From Brucella pseudogrignonensis (GTDB lineage: Bacteria > Pseudomonadota > Alphaproteobacteria > Rhizobiales > Rhizobiaceae): DNA of 64,000 bases. Shown here in pieces: positions 49,922 through 58,203 of this stretch (positions are counted from its first letter, which is position 1; each line of letters opens with the position of its first letter). The notes beneath the pieces were generated by a model. It saw nothing but the letters and a program-made list of their open reading frames with translations. It made no database searches and was not told the origin of the DNA. The position numbers were made by a program, and so were the translations under genes. Location: NCBI RefSeq assembly GCF_032190615.1, contig NZ_JAVLAT010000002.1:444501-508500 (forward strand), read 5' to 3'.

Positions 49922-51720
49922 GCTGCGTCGTCTCCGATGCGTTCGGCAATCGATACAGTAAAGATTCCCCATTGATCGGTGCGCTGTTCGATTTTGCGAT
50001 ATCCAGCCTTTTCGACAAGCTGATCCATTTCGCCCTGTGTACGGCGGCGCATCACCCATGCCTGTCCGCCGCGATGTGACGTGAGCGCACGCGCGATCAT
50101 TTCAAGCTGCGGATGCCATGGCTGGTTGGTGTAAATGAGCAGTGAGCCCGGCTGCTGCACACGAGCGAGGCCTGAAAGCGACCGGTTAATGAGCGCATTG
50201 TCCGGGAAAAGCTCATAAAGCCCGGACACAATCGCAAGGTCTGGTTGCGGCGTGATGCTTGCAAGGCTTTCCTCGTCAAAGGCATCGCCTTCTTCCATAT
50301 GAGCGATTGCTTCAAGACCACGATCCTTGATGAGCTTGCGTCCAGCCAGCACATTGATCGGCGAGTAATCACGAAGATGAATGCTGTTTGGCAATTCGCC
50401 CGCCCGCACCACCGCATCAATCACATAACGGCCATGCCCACAGGCAATATCGACGATATTGGTTGATCGACCTTCGCTTTCCAGCCGCCTGATGGCGTGT
50501 CTGATCAGTTCCTCAAGATGCACTTTGCGCTGGCGAATGCCGCGCCAGCCGATGGCTTCCAGAAACTGCTTGTCGATGAGCTTGCCGCCGGGCCCCAAGC
50601 CCCGCGCTTCATTCTCATAGACATAATCGAGCGTGGAACCTGAATCGAAACCGGTACGACGACCAACTTTCAGACCTTCGGACAAAAGCGAGCCGAAGCC
50701 GATAGAGGCGCGCGTCGATGTCCAGTAAAGCCCGCGCGGTGAAAGCAGCGGTAGCGGACTTGATAGTCTGTCAGCCTCATCGCGCGTATGGCCTGCAATA
50801 TGCGCTTCCGTCAGATCGGCGCGTTGTGGTGCCTCCGCAAAACGGGCCTCGATGAAATCATGGATCAGCGCGAGTGCCGGTTTGCGATCCCGTTCACCCA
50901 GCGTGTCATGGTAAAAACCTTTGAGCACATGGCGCTCTTTAATGCGGCTGCCGAGGTTCTCAAAAAAGCGATGCTGTGGAGTTGGCCGCACGACAAAATC
51001 GCTGCCGGAAATGAGTAGTTGTGTCGGAACGGTAATCGCCCGCGCATCATCCACCACGCGCTTTGCCGCCTCATAAAGCTGAAGCAGAATATGCGAGGCG
51101 ATCGGCCGTGTAATCAGCGGATCAGTGCGATAGGATTCAATGCGCTCCCGATCATGGGTCAAAAACTGCGGTTTGACGTAGGAATTGACGAAGAACGTGC
51201 CTTTGAGTTTCTGCCAGAGCGCGATGCCCTCTTTGGCGAAAGGCACATAAAGCTTAATGTCGAAGGCTGGGGAGGCCATGACCAGCGCACGGATATTGGG
51301 CGCATAGTCATGCACCCATGCGCTCGCCAGAACGGCGCCAACGCTCTGCGCAATAAGCGCCACGTCTTCGTTTCTTACGCCGGTTTCATTGCGGATATGG
51401 GCAACGAAACTATCGAGATCGCGGATCGAAGCGCCAAAGGACGGCGAAAAGCCGCGCACGCCCGGAGAATTTCCGTGGCCGCGTGCGTCCCAGGCATAGA
51501 ATGCATAATCATCAAGCCCGAGCTCATCCACGAGATGGCTCACACGTCCGCTATGCTCATGGCCGCGATGCAGAAGAACGATAACGCCTTTCGGTTTTTC
51601 AGAGCGGGCAGGCCAGAAACGATAGAACAGCGAAGTGCCGTCATGGGTGACGAAATGGGATTCTTGCGCTGCACGATGTGACGCCGTTTCATGCCCCGGT
51701 AATTTCGTAGGCTGGTTCAT
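49918..51720 (-). CDS. Bifunctional alpha/beta hydrolase - SAM-dependent methyltransferase
   Basis: 600 residues, ATG at 51720 behind GGAGTGGGA. Residues about 25-310 are a monoglyceride lipase-like hydrolase: VIVLLHRGHEHSGR (oxyanion region), AWDARGHGNSPG, the nucleophile elbow IAQSVGAVLAS, and FYHDTLGERDR with the catalytic His. Residues about 340-600 are a class I methyltransferase: IVDIACGHGRYVIDAV (motif I, SAM binding), LRDYSPINVLAGR, MEEGDAF, LAIVSGLYELFPDN. E. coli YnbC is a related protein. It is the first gene of the co-transcribed lipid set. Candidate roles are deacylation and methylation of a phospholipid head group, such as N-methylation. Confidence 0.9.
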   Translation of the reverse strand: MNQPTKLPGHETASHRAAQESHFVTHDGTSLFYRFWPARSEKPKGVIVLLHRGHEHSGRVSHLVDELGLDDYAFYAWDARGHGNSPGVRGFSPSFGASIRDLDSFVAHIRNETGVRNEDVALIAQSVGAVLASAWVHDYAPNIRALVMASPAFDIKLYVPFAKEGIALWQKLKGTFFVNSYVKPQFLTHDRERIESYRTDPLITRPIASHILLQLYEAAKRVVDDARAITVPTQLLISGSDFVVRPTPQHRFFENLGSRIKERHVLKGFYHDTLGERDRKPALALIHDFIEARFAEAPQRADLTEAHIAGHTRDEADRLSSPLPLLSPRGLYWTSTRASIGFGSLLSEGLKVGRRTGFDSGSTLDYVYENEARGLGPGGKLIDKQFLEAIGWRGIRQRKVHLEELIRHAIRRLESEGRSTNIVDIACGHGRYVIDAVVRAGELPNSIHLRDYSPINVLAGRKLIKDRGLEAIAHMEEGDAFDEESLASITPQPDLAIVSGLYELFPDNALINRSLSGLARVQQPGSLLIYTNQPWHPQLEMIARALTSHRGGQAWVMRRRTQGEMDQLVEKAGYRKIEQRTDQWGIFTVSIAERIGDDAA

Positions 51721-51866
51721 TCCCACTCCTCTCAGCAAGCCCTTCAACTTATTCTCCCCAATTACTATTGAGTAGAATAGAATGTTTGAATAAACGAGCT
51801 AAGGCCGGTCGCAAATAGCTGATTTTTACATAATCGTCATTTCCAAAAGTTTCCCGAAAGTTTCTT

Positions 51867-52466
51867 ATGTCTGTTTATCAACTTAAGTCCCGTTTCCAGA
51901 TCTTGTTGAGACCTCTTGTCGTACAGCTTGCTGCAAAAGGTGTGACGGCCAATCAGGTCACGATTGCAGCCGCACTGGGCTCGATCGCTCTTGGTGCCTT
52001 TCTTGGCCTGAACGGGAATCCGATCTGGTTTGCGCTTGTGCCAGTCTGGCTGTTTCTTCGCATGGCGCTCAATGCGGTTGATGGTATGCTGGCGCGCGAA
52101 CACGGTCAAAAATCCGTGCTGGGTGCCTATCTCAACGAGATCGGCGATGTGATTTCCGACGCAGCGCTCTATGCGCCTTTTGCGATCATCGCGCCGTTTT
52201 CGGCGCTCTGGATCTTCGCGATTATCTTCATTGCCACGCTGACTGAGTTTGTCGGCGTCACGGCAGCCTCGCTCGGATCAAGCCGCCGTTACGACGGTCC
52301 AATGGGCAAGAGCGACCGCGCTGTGGTTTTCGGCGTACTTGGCGCGTGGATCGCCATCGATGGGGCCTTGCCACAATGGATGTTTTGGGTGCAGCCAGTC
52401 TTTTGTCTGCTGTTGATACTCACTGTCGTAAAGCGAATACGTAATGCTCTTCTTGAACCGCGATAG
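51867..52466 (+). CDS. CDP-alcohol phosphatidyltransferase (YnbA-like)
   Basis: 199-residue membrane enzyme with about six helices that joins a CDP-activated lipid to an alcohol. The signature region reads NAVDGMLAREHGQKSVLGAY then LNEIGDVISDAALY. Against the canonical D-x2-D-G-x2-A-R-x8-G-x3-D-x3-D, the first and third Asp positions are Asn here, with one extra Asp after. As I recall, E. coli YnbA shows the same Asn substitutions. It is divergent from the hydrolase-methyltransferase gene, 146 bases between start codons. Together with CdsA- and PlsC-like enzymes it defines a dedicated lipid pathway whose alcohol and product are unknown. Confidence 0.9.
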   Translation: MSVYQLKSRFQILLRPLVVQLAAKGVTANQVTIAAALGSIALGAFLGLNGNPIWFALVPVWLFLRMALNAVDGMLAREHGQKSVLGAYLNEIGDVISDAALYAPFAIIAPFSALWIFAIIFIATLTEFVGVTAASLGSSRRYDGPMGKSDRAVVFGVLGAWIAIDGALPQWMFWVQPVFCLLLILTVVKRIRNALLEPR

Positions 52467-52514
52467 AGTGCTAGGCAAATAGCAGCTTACGTTTTTTACT
52501 CGAGCATCTTGGAT

Positions 52515-54650
52515 TTAAAGTTCAATTGGAACGGTGACAACGATCTTCAGTCCTGGACGGTTATCGATTTCTTCCATTTCTCCGCCAAGTCCGAGAATGA
52601 TTGCCTTGAGTAATTTGCTGCCAAATCCTTCTCGTGTTCTTGTTTTGCCCGTTCCACTATCAGCAACAATTAAGCGAGCTTGGTTGAAATGCTGATCAAG
52701 CGAAACAGCGGTCGGACCCGGTGCGCCGTCATAGGCATACTTGTTTGCATTTGTGACAAGTTCAGAATAGACCAAGCCAATGTTAATTGCGCGGTCGGCG
52801 TTGATGAGCACATGCGCGAGTTTGCTGGTATGTCGGCTTCGCCATTCCTCGCCCATTGATTGGAAAAGTTCATTCGATAGTTCATCCAAATAACGCGCCA
52901 GATCGACAGAGCCAACATAACTGTCAGAATAAAGGCGACGATGAACAAGTGCTACTGCTGCAATACGACTGCGTGCGTCAGTAAGGTATTGAATAATCTG
53001 TAAGTCATCAGTCTCTCGCATTTGCATGCCGAGAAATGTTGAAACAAGCTGCAAGCTGTTTTGAACACGATGGTTGATTTCCTTCATGAGAAAATCTTTT
53101 TGCTCCAGCAGCTTTTGTTGCTGGTCCAAAGTGCGCTGAAGTTCGCGGTTTAGTTTGTCAATCCGACGACGCTGATATGCTTCAAGTATCACACGGCTTA
53201 TGCGATGCATCGCATCGATCTTGTTGAAATTCCAGTAACGCGATTTGCCACGTACTTTTTCTGTCCACGCGTCGAATGAAGCGCGCGGCGTCAAAGGCGA
53301 CGATGCTGAAGCGGATGTGTCTTTGTGTGGATTGCCCGCCCATTCAACTGTTTGTACCTTTTCCGCACGCGACCAAATGACAAAAAGGTCCTCTTCTAAA
53401 TAGAGCTTGAGCACCGATATGCCGCTGGCAATCTGAACGATGTGTTCAGGCAGGTTTTTCTGACGGCCGAATTCATGGGAGTAAAAAAGGCCATCTTTGA
53501 ATTTGTCTTCTATCAGTTCGAGGATATGGGTAAGGTCGCTTACATTCGGGGCCTTGCCAGACTGAGCTATAAGCTTACCGTCAGAAACAATCGAAAAGCC
53601 GTCGGCAATCATCATTCTACGCAAATTATCGGCGTTCTGCGCAAGGCATTCCCCGATCGGTGCATTGATAAGGAGGGCGTCTACAAGACGATCTTCGTGA
53701 GAGCGCAGGCGCAATCGCTCACGTGCATTTTCCGCCTCATCTTTCGCCTTCATTTGGCGTGCCAGACTCGCGGCAAGTGCCCGCGCTGCTGTTCGCGTCG
53801 CGAATGGCATGACGAGTGGCGTTGCATTGTGGCAGGCGATTAACCCCCATAATAGACCGTCTTTGATGATCGATATGGATGCACTGGCGCCTACATTCAT
53901 ATTCTGCAAATACTGCAAATGGATTGGCGAAACACTGCGCAGAGCGACATCGCTAAGATCAAGCGGCTGTTCGGGTTCTTGGCCAATCCAACGCAAAGGC
54001 GCAGGCGTGTAATGAGAATTTGGTATAACGCGAACACGATTATGTAAATAAAGTGCGCGTGCCTGTTTTGGAATATCGCTCGCAGGAAAATGATGATTAA
54101 TGAACGGCTTGTATTTTTCATTTCCATCTTCTGCGGTGACAACACCTGACCCATCTTCAAGGAATTGATAAATCATCACGCGATCGAATCCGGTCAACTG
54201 TCGAAAAGTAACGACGGCCTTAGCAAATAATGTGCGCAAGTCCGGAGTTTCCTCGAATTGCTGCGCGATGTTTTCGAGGTTTGCGAGCGATTGTTCGGCA
54301 GTTACCAGTGATTGAAGGGCGGGTTCTACTTCGACCAACAAATATTGATCTGAAATATGGCCGAGCAAATCGAAGGTTATGCTATCTACGACCAGCTTTC
54401 CTAGAATGATTTCATCTTTTTTCGGTGCGGCTAAAGCCAAAGAGAGCGCGTTGAATTTCAATACCTCGTTAATATTGCCGTGCAACCATGTTTGACCAAA
54501 AATCGACTCTAGATCACCTGCGCCGCCCATAATCCGACCACTTGCTAACTCTACAATTAAGAGCATACCGTGCGGCTGAATTGATCCGGGGATATGAATT
54601 GGTTCGCGATCACAGGCAGTTTGGTCAATTTCGCTGTGGGGCAACATCAT
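52515..54650 (-). CDS. Bacteriophytochrome sensor histidine kinase
   Basis: 711-residue red/far-red photoreceptor. The bilin-attachment Cys13 lies in DQTACDREPIHIPGSIQPHG, followed by PAS, GAF (about 140-320; PASDIP motif in HFPASDIPKQARALY, and WGLIACHN with the bilin-contact His) and PHY domains. The output is a HisKA_2-type kinase (MKEINHRVQNSLQLVSTFLGMQM), with ATPase residues ELVTNANKYAYDG and ADSGTGKTRTREGFGSKLL. I start at 54650 (ATGATG behind AAAAGG), overlapping the heme oxygenase stop by 26 bases. It uses biliverdin made by the linked bphO. A partner response regulator is not adjacent. Confidence 0.94.
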   Translation of the reverse strand: MMLPHSEIDQTACDREPIHIPGSIQPHGMLLIVELASGRIMGGAGDLESIFGQTWLHGNINEVLKFNALSLALAAPKKDEIILGKLVVDSITFDLLGHISDQYLLVEVEPALQSLVTAEQSLANLENIAQQFEETPDLRTLFAKAVVTFRQLTGFDRVMIYQFLEDGSGVVTAEDGNEKYKPFINHHFPASDIPKQARALYLHNRVRVIPNSHYTPAPLRWIGQEPEQPLDLSDVALRSVSPIHLQYLQNMNVGASASISIIKDGLLWGLIACHNATPLVMPFATRTAARALAASLARQMKAKDEAENARERLRLRSHEDRLVDALLINAPIGECLAQNADNLRRMMIADGFSIVSDGKLIAQSGKAPNVSDLTHILELIEDKFKDGLFYSHEFGRQKNLPEHIVQIASGISVLKLYLEEDLFVIWSRAEKVQTVEWAGNPHKDTSASASSPLTPRASFDAWTEKVRGKSRYWNFNKIDAMHRISRVILEAYQRRRIDKLNRELQRTLDQQQKLLEQKDFLMKEINHRVQNSLQLVSTFLGMQMRETDDLQIIQYLTDARSRIAAVALVHRRLYSDSYVGSVDLARYLDELSNELFQSMGEEWRSRHTSKLAHVLINADRAINIGLVYSELVTNANKYAYDGAPGPTAVSLDQHFNQARLIVADSGTGKTRTREGFGSKLLKAIILGLGGEMEEIDNRPGLKIVVTVPIEL

Positions 54651-55230
54651 TGAAGACCTTTTGATAGTTGTACTCAAAGGCACCGAATGCTGCGATGGCT
54701 GCAAATGTGCAGCGCTCTTCATCATCGTCATCAAAAGGCGTTATCTCGATTAAATTAAGTGTTTGCTGCCATGAACGCAAATTTAAGATTTGACGGTTGA
54801 TATGTCGGGCACCAAAGTCCTTTGTGAAACCCATTTTCGATACAAGAGTCATCCGTTCGGGAACGCGTATAGCCGACGCTTCCAGCGCATAAAGTGTTCC
54901 GATAATTGTTGGTAAGTCGACCGGTTCTGTCGCGCGTTTAAACTTCAATGTTTCTGGCGGGGAACATTCACTGACGTCACTAATATCATTTGTGAGGTCA
55001 GGTTCAATCCGTCGCTCACTCCATTGAGGCAACAATGCCTCAATATGGCTCGCTTCGAGCATGGATTCTAGCAGTAAACGGCTTGCCAGGGTCGCTTGCA
55101 AATAGTTTTTGTATGAAGACTCCGATCCAAACATCGAGAGGTCGCTGCATAGCGTATCGACGCGTTTATGATGAGGGTCGGTAGCAGACTTCAGCCGCCA
55201 GTATCGTCCTGACATTATTTTATGAAACAT
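54625..55230 (-). CDS. bphO: Biliverdin-producing heme oxygenase of the phytochrome operon
   Basis: 201-residue heme oxygenase. The heme-ligating region is LKSATDPHHKRVDTLCSDL, and the distal helix has LYALEASAIRVPERMTL. It is translationally coupled to the phytochrome kinase (26-base overlap), so it supplies biliverdin chromophore. The sequence is divergent from the iron-scavenging enzyme at 39531-40139. ATG at 55230 is used; no clear ribosome binding site, and a second ATG lies at 55215. An inverted repeat ATTATTTAA/TTAAATAAT (55331-55339 and 55348-55356) lies upstream. Confidence 0.87.
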   Translation of the reverse strand: MFHKIMSGRYWRLKSATDPHHKRVDTLCSDLSMFGSESSYKNYLQATLASRLLLESMLEASHIEALLPQWSERRIEPDLTNDISDVSECSPPETLKFKRATEPVDLPTIIGTLYALEASAIRVPERMTLVSKMGFTKDFGARHINRQILNLRSWQQTLNLIEITPFDDDDEERCTFAAIAAFGAFEYNYQKVFNDVAPQRN

Positions 55231-55432
55231 TTAGAAAAAATCACTCCGCCTCAAGTCCGAAGCCGCGTATGCTTGTGTGTGGGTACACGTCTCCGAGCGC
55301 CTAAACGCGTGAAGCTGAGGTTTGTTCCGAATTATTTAATCGTAAGCTTAAATAATGGTTTGCATCAAAATGGGAGAGTTTCTGAAGCGCTAAGAGCTTT
55401 TTGTTATTTGTAATCTTAGCTTTGAATTCGAA

Positions 55433-55507
55433 TGGTGGGCGTAACAGGGATTGAACCTGTGACCCCTACAATGTCAATGTAGTGCTCTCCCGCTGAGCTA
55501 TACGCCC
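55433..55507 (-). tRNA. tRNA-Val (anticodon GAC)
   Basis: Complete cloverleaf, 75 nt with encoded CCA: acceptor GGGCGTA/TACGCCC, D arm GCTC...GAGC, anticodon stem CTACA/TGTAG with loop TTGACAT, and T arm ACAGG-TTCAATC-CCTGT. Anticodon GAC reads GTC (Val). Confidence 0.97.
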
Positions 55508-55619
55508 ATTCGATGTGGCGCATACACCATATCGTGCTGCGCCCGTCAATGCCCTTTTTCGAAGTTTTTGTTCTTTCTGTTGAATAACTTATGAAAGGTT
55601 GGAAAACGTGCTGATTGCC

Positions 55620-55982
55620 TCAGGCGGCAATCAGCATTTTTTCGATTTCGTTCACCAAATCGCGAAGGTGGAAAGGTTTGGAAAGCACTTTTGCATCGCG
55701 CGGCGCATCAGAATCGGGATTCAGTGCAACTGCTGCGAACCCTGTGATGAACATGATCTTAAGGTCAGGATCAATTTCGGTTGCGCGGCGTGCAAGCTCG
55801 ATGCCGTCCATTTCAGGCATGACGATGTCAGTTAGCAACAGCGAAAACGGTTCTTCGCGTAATCTTTCATATGCGCTGGCGCCATTATCGAAGTGCGTGA
55901 CGTGATAGCCCGCTTTTTCCAGCGCTTTCACGAGGAAGCGACGCATATCGTTGTCGTCTTCAGCTAACAGAATTCTCTTCAT
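55620..55982 (-). CDS. cpdR: CpdR-like single-domain response regulator
   Basis: 120-residue receiver domain without output domain. Acidic pocket LLAEDDNDMRR, phosphoacceptor Asp52 in LLTDIVMPEMDG, FITGFAA, and the conserved Lys in VLSKPFHLRDL. Length and sequence match CpdR, which when unphosphorylated delivers substrates such as CtrA to the ClpXP protease at the pole. No kinase gene is adjacent (CckA/ChpT act in trans). A hydrophobic C-terminal tail LIAA matches the family. Confidence 0.93.
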   Translation of the reverse strand: MKRILLAEDDNDMRRFLVKALEKAGYHVTHFDNGASAYERLREEPFSLLLTDIVMPEMDGIELARRATEIDPDLKIMFITGFAAVALNPDSDAPRDAKVLSKPFHLRDLVNEIEKMLIAA

Positions 55983-56293
55983 TGGTCCGTCCGAATTTCA
56001 CGTCGTTCGTGCGCAGCTTTCTGCATGGCCGACGACTCAGCGTTTCCCATAGAAAACGCTCTTTTGGTAAATATGACATGAATCTTCTCTTAAATGTTAA
56101 TTGTTATGGCCGCTGTTTGGCAACAAGCTGTTTTATGTTACAGCTTTTTACCGTTTGAAGCGCCTGTCAGAGGGAGGGGCGTGGTGTCTCAAATGATGTA
56201 TATTGGTCAATGTGAGACTCGTGTAAGGTGCTGCTTTGAAAGCCGAATTATCTTATCACGTGTTACTAAGAGGCGGCAGGACAGGTAGAGAAT
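55983..56293. other. 311-base divergent region, no gene
   Basis: It separates cpdR and the N-formylglutamate amidohydrolase gene and should hold both promoters. A short frame at 56094-56288 is not supported. No palindrome of note was found. Confidence 0.4.
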
Positions 56294-57184
56294 ATGAGTC
56301 TGGAACGCGATTTTCCTCAGATTCCTCCTTTTGAGATCTGCGCGCCGGCGCAGCAGCGAATCCCGTTCGTTTTCAATTCACCTCATAGCGGGCGCGTTTA
56401 TCCAGCGTCTTTTCTAAAGGAATCGCGGCTCGATTCGCTGACGATCCGGAATTCCGAAGATTGCTACGTTGATGAGCTGTTTGCTACCGCCCCACGTCTT
56501 GGCGCGCCATTGCTTAAGGCGCATTTTCCGCGTGCATTTCTCGATGTAAACCGCGAGCCTTACGAACTTGATCCGCGTATGTTCGCTGAACCGCTGCCAC
56601 CTTTTGTGAACAGTCAGTCAGCGCGTGTCGCCGGAGGCCTGGGGACTGTGCCGCGTCTTGTGGCTGAAGGGCAGTTGATCTATCCCGGACGCATTGCGTT
56701 GGAAGAAGCAGTTTACCGGATTGAACAGCTTTATAAGCCATATCACCGCGTGCTGGATGCATTGCTGAAGGAAACTCATGAGCGCTTCGGTTATTCCGTT
56801 CTGATTGATTGTCACTCAATGCCGGGTGGGACGCGTTCAGGAGAGACTGCCGGGCGGCCCGATTTTATCATTGGTGATCGTTTTGGTCGGTCTTGTGGTG
56901 AACAGCTCACGCAGGCAGCCATTGAGCTTTTACAAGGGCTTGGTTATACGGTTGCGCATAACAAACCCTATGCAGGTGGTTTCATCACCGAGCATTATGG
57001 GCGACCTGCTGCAGCCTGCTATGCACTTCAGATAGAGATCAATCGCAGTATTTATATGAATGAGCAAACTTTGCAGAAACTGGTTGGTTTTGATGCCTTG
57101 TGCGGAGATCTCTATCAATTCTTGAGTGATCTTACCTCTTTGCCGGATGAGCTTCTGGTTGTGCCACCGCTGGCGGCAGAGTAG
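56294..57184 (+). CDS. N-formylglutamate amidohydrolase family protein
   Basis: 296-residue hydrolase of the FGase family that releases formate and glutamate from N-formylglutamate, the last step of one histidine degradation route. Typical segments are FVFNSPHSGRVYP (metal His), NSEDCYVDELFATAP, AHFPRAFLDVNREPYELDP, IDCHSMPG (metal His) and AGGFITEHYGRP. No other hut genes are nearby, so the substrate may be another formylated or acylated amino acid. The suhB-type sRNA and the hisN gene follow, an order I associate with Rhizobiales. Confidence 0.87.
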   Translation: MSLERDFPQIPPFEICAPAQQRIPFVFNSPHSGRVYPASFLKESRLDSLTIRNSEDCYVDELFATAPRLGAPLLKAHFPRAFLDVNREPYELDPRMFAEPLPPFVNSQSARVAGGLGTVPRLVAEGQLIYPGRIALEEAVYRIEQLYKPYHRVLDALLKETHERFGYSVLIDCHSMPGGTRSGETAGRPDFIIGDRFGRSCGEQLTQAAIELLQGLGYTVAHNKPYAGGFITEHYGRPAAACYALQIEINRSIYMNEQTLQKLVGFDALCGDLYQFLSDLTSLPDELLVVPPLAAE

Positions 57185-57195
57185 CTCAGTATTCT

Positions 57196-57285
57196 CCATA
57201 AAAAGAGCCGCGCTGCAATGAAGAAGCGCGGCCAAAGACTAGGGAGGAAATGCCCCGAAAGGCACCGACAGGACAGCCTGTCTGT
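57196..57285 (-). ncRNA. suhB/MmgR-type small RNA (alpha r8 family)
   Basis: Minus-strand transcript predicted in the gap before hisN. It contains a stem AGGACAG/CTGTCCT, a small hairpin GTGCC...GGCAT, an unpaired CCTCCCTA stretch resembling an anti-Shine-Dalgarno target-binding site, and an intrinsic terminator (stem 57207-57214 with 57225-57232, then TTTTTAT on the minus strand). A promoter with TTGACC and TAGCTT separated by 17 bases lies immediately upstream. Position between an N-formylglutamate amidohydrolase gene and a suhB/hisN gene matches the Rfam suhB family, which includes Sinorhizobium MmgR. The 5' end is estimated to within a few bases. Confidence 0.75.
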
Positions 57286-57290
57286 CCTTT

Positions 57291-57319
57291 AAGCTACGCG
57301 GCAAGGACTTTTTGGTCAA
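57291..57319 (-). promoter_or_regulatory. Sigma-70-like promoter of the suhB-type sRNA
   Basis: Minus strand: -35 TTGACC (57314-57319), 17-base spacer, -10 TAGCTT (57291-57296), so the predicted start of transcription is near 57284. Strong -35 match to consensus. Expression of MmgR-like RNAs is known to depend on nitrogen or carbon state. Confidence 0.65.
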
Positions 57320-57384
57320 GAGTTTGCGCATATTTTTTGAGCTTAAGAATAGCTAGCTCAATTTATAGGCAATATTAGCAAGGA

Positions 57385-58203
57385 ATGCATATCAATGCAT
57401 CAATTTATGAAAACGGGAGTTTAGGATTGCTGATCGATAAGGCATTTTTTTCCGAAGTGGCGAGCGTAGCAGCGCGTGAAACCTTGCCAAGATTTCGCCA
57501 GTTCAACGAAATCGACAATAAATATACCACGGGCTTTGATCCGGTAACGGAAGCAGACCGCGCAGCCGAGCGCGCGATTCGTGCCGTCATTGGCCGAGAG
57601 TTTCCGGACCATGGTATTCTTGGCGAAGAATATGGCCCTGAAAATATCGACCGCAGCCATGTCTGGGTTATTGATCCGGTGGATGGAACCCGTGCATTCA
57701 TTTCTGGCCTGCCGGTTTGGGGAACGCTGGTCGGATTGACTGTCGATGGCGATGCAAAGGCCGGCATGATGTCCCAGCCGTTCACGGGTGAGCTTTTTTA
57801 CGGCGATGCCAATGGGTCTTATCTGCTCCGTGAAGGTGCCGAACCACGTCGGCTTTCCGTGCGCGCTCAGGCAAAGCTTGATGATGCGACCATGTTCACC
57901 ACCACGCCAGCGCTTTTCAAGGGCGATCTGCGCAAAGGCTTCGACCGGCTGGAAAATGCGGTGCGTCTGTCGCGTTACGGCGTGGATTGCTATGCTTTCG
58001 CCATGCTTGCCAGCGGCTTTGCTGATCTTGTCGTGGAAGCTGGCCTTCAGCCTTATGATATTGTCGCGCTTATACCGATTATCGAGCAGGCGGGTGGCGT
58101 TGTCACGCAGCGCGACGGTGGTCCGGCGGAAAAGGGCGGCGATATTGTTGCCGCCGCTTCGCCGGAATTACACAGCGCAGTGCTTGAGCTGCTCAACAGC
58201 TGA
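57385..58203 (+). CDS. hisN: Histidinol-phosphatase / inositol monophosphatase family (HisN-like)
   Basis: 272-residue Mg-dependent phosphatase. Metal motifs are GEEYG (Glu), WVIDPVDGTRAFI (Asp-Pro-x-Asp-Gly-Thr) and PYDIVALIPIIEQAGG (third Asp). TGFDPVTEADRAAE is the substrate-loop start. Rhizobial members act as histidinol-phosphatase HisN; the wider family includes SuhB. The start ATG at 57385 has GCAAGGA nearby. Alternative internal starts cannot be excluded. Followed by a convergent hydrolase gene with no gap. Confidence 0.88.
   Translation: MHINASIYENGSLGLLIDKAFFSEVASVAARETLPRFRQFNEIDNKYTTGFDPVTEADRAAERAIRAVIGREFPDHGILGEEYGPENIDRSHVWVIDPVDGTRAFISGLPVWGTLVGLTVDGDAKAGMMSQPFTGELFYGDANGSYLLREGAEPRRLSVRAQAKLDDATMFTTTPALFKGDLRKGFDRLENAVRLSRYGVDCYAFAMLASGFADLVVEAGLQPYDIVALIPIIEQAGGVVTQRDGGPAEKGGDIVAAASPELHSAVLELLNS

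Noticed and set aside
50788..51681. Long plus-strand frames antisense to the hydrolase-methyltransferase gene
   Set aside because: Shadows of a well-supported gene with intact catalytic motifs on the minus strand.
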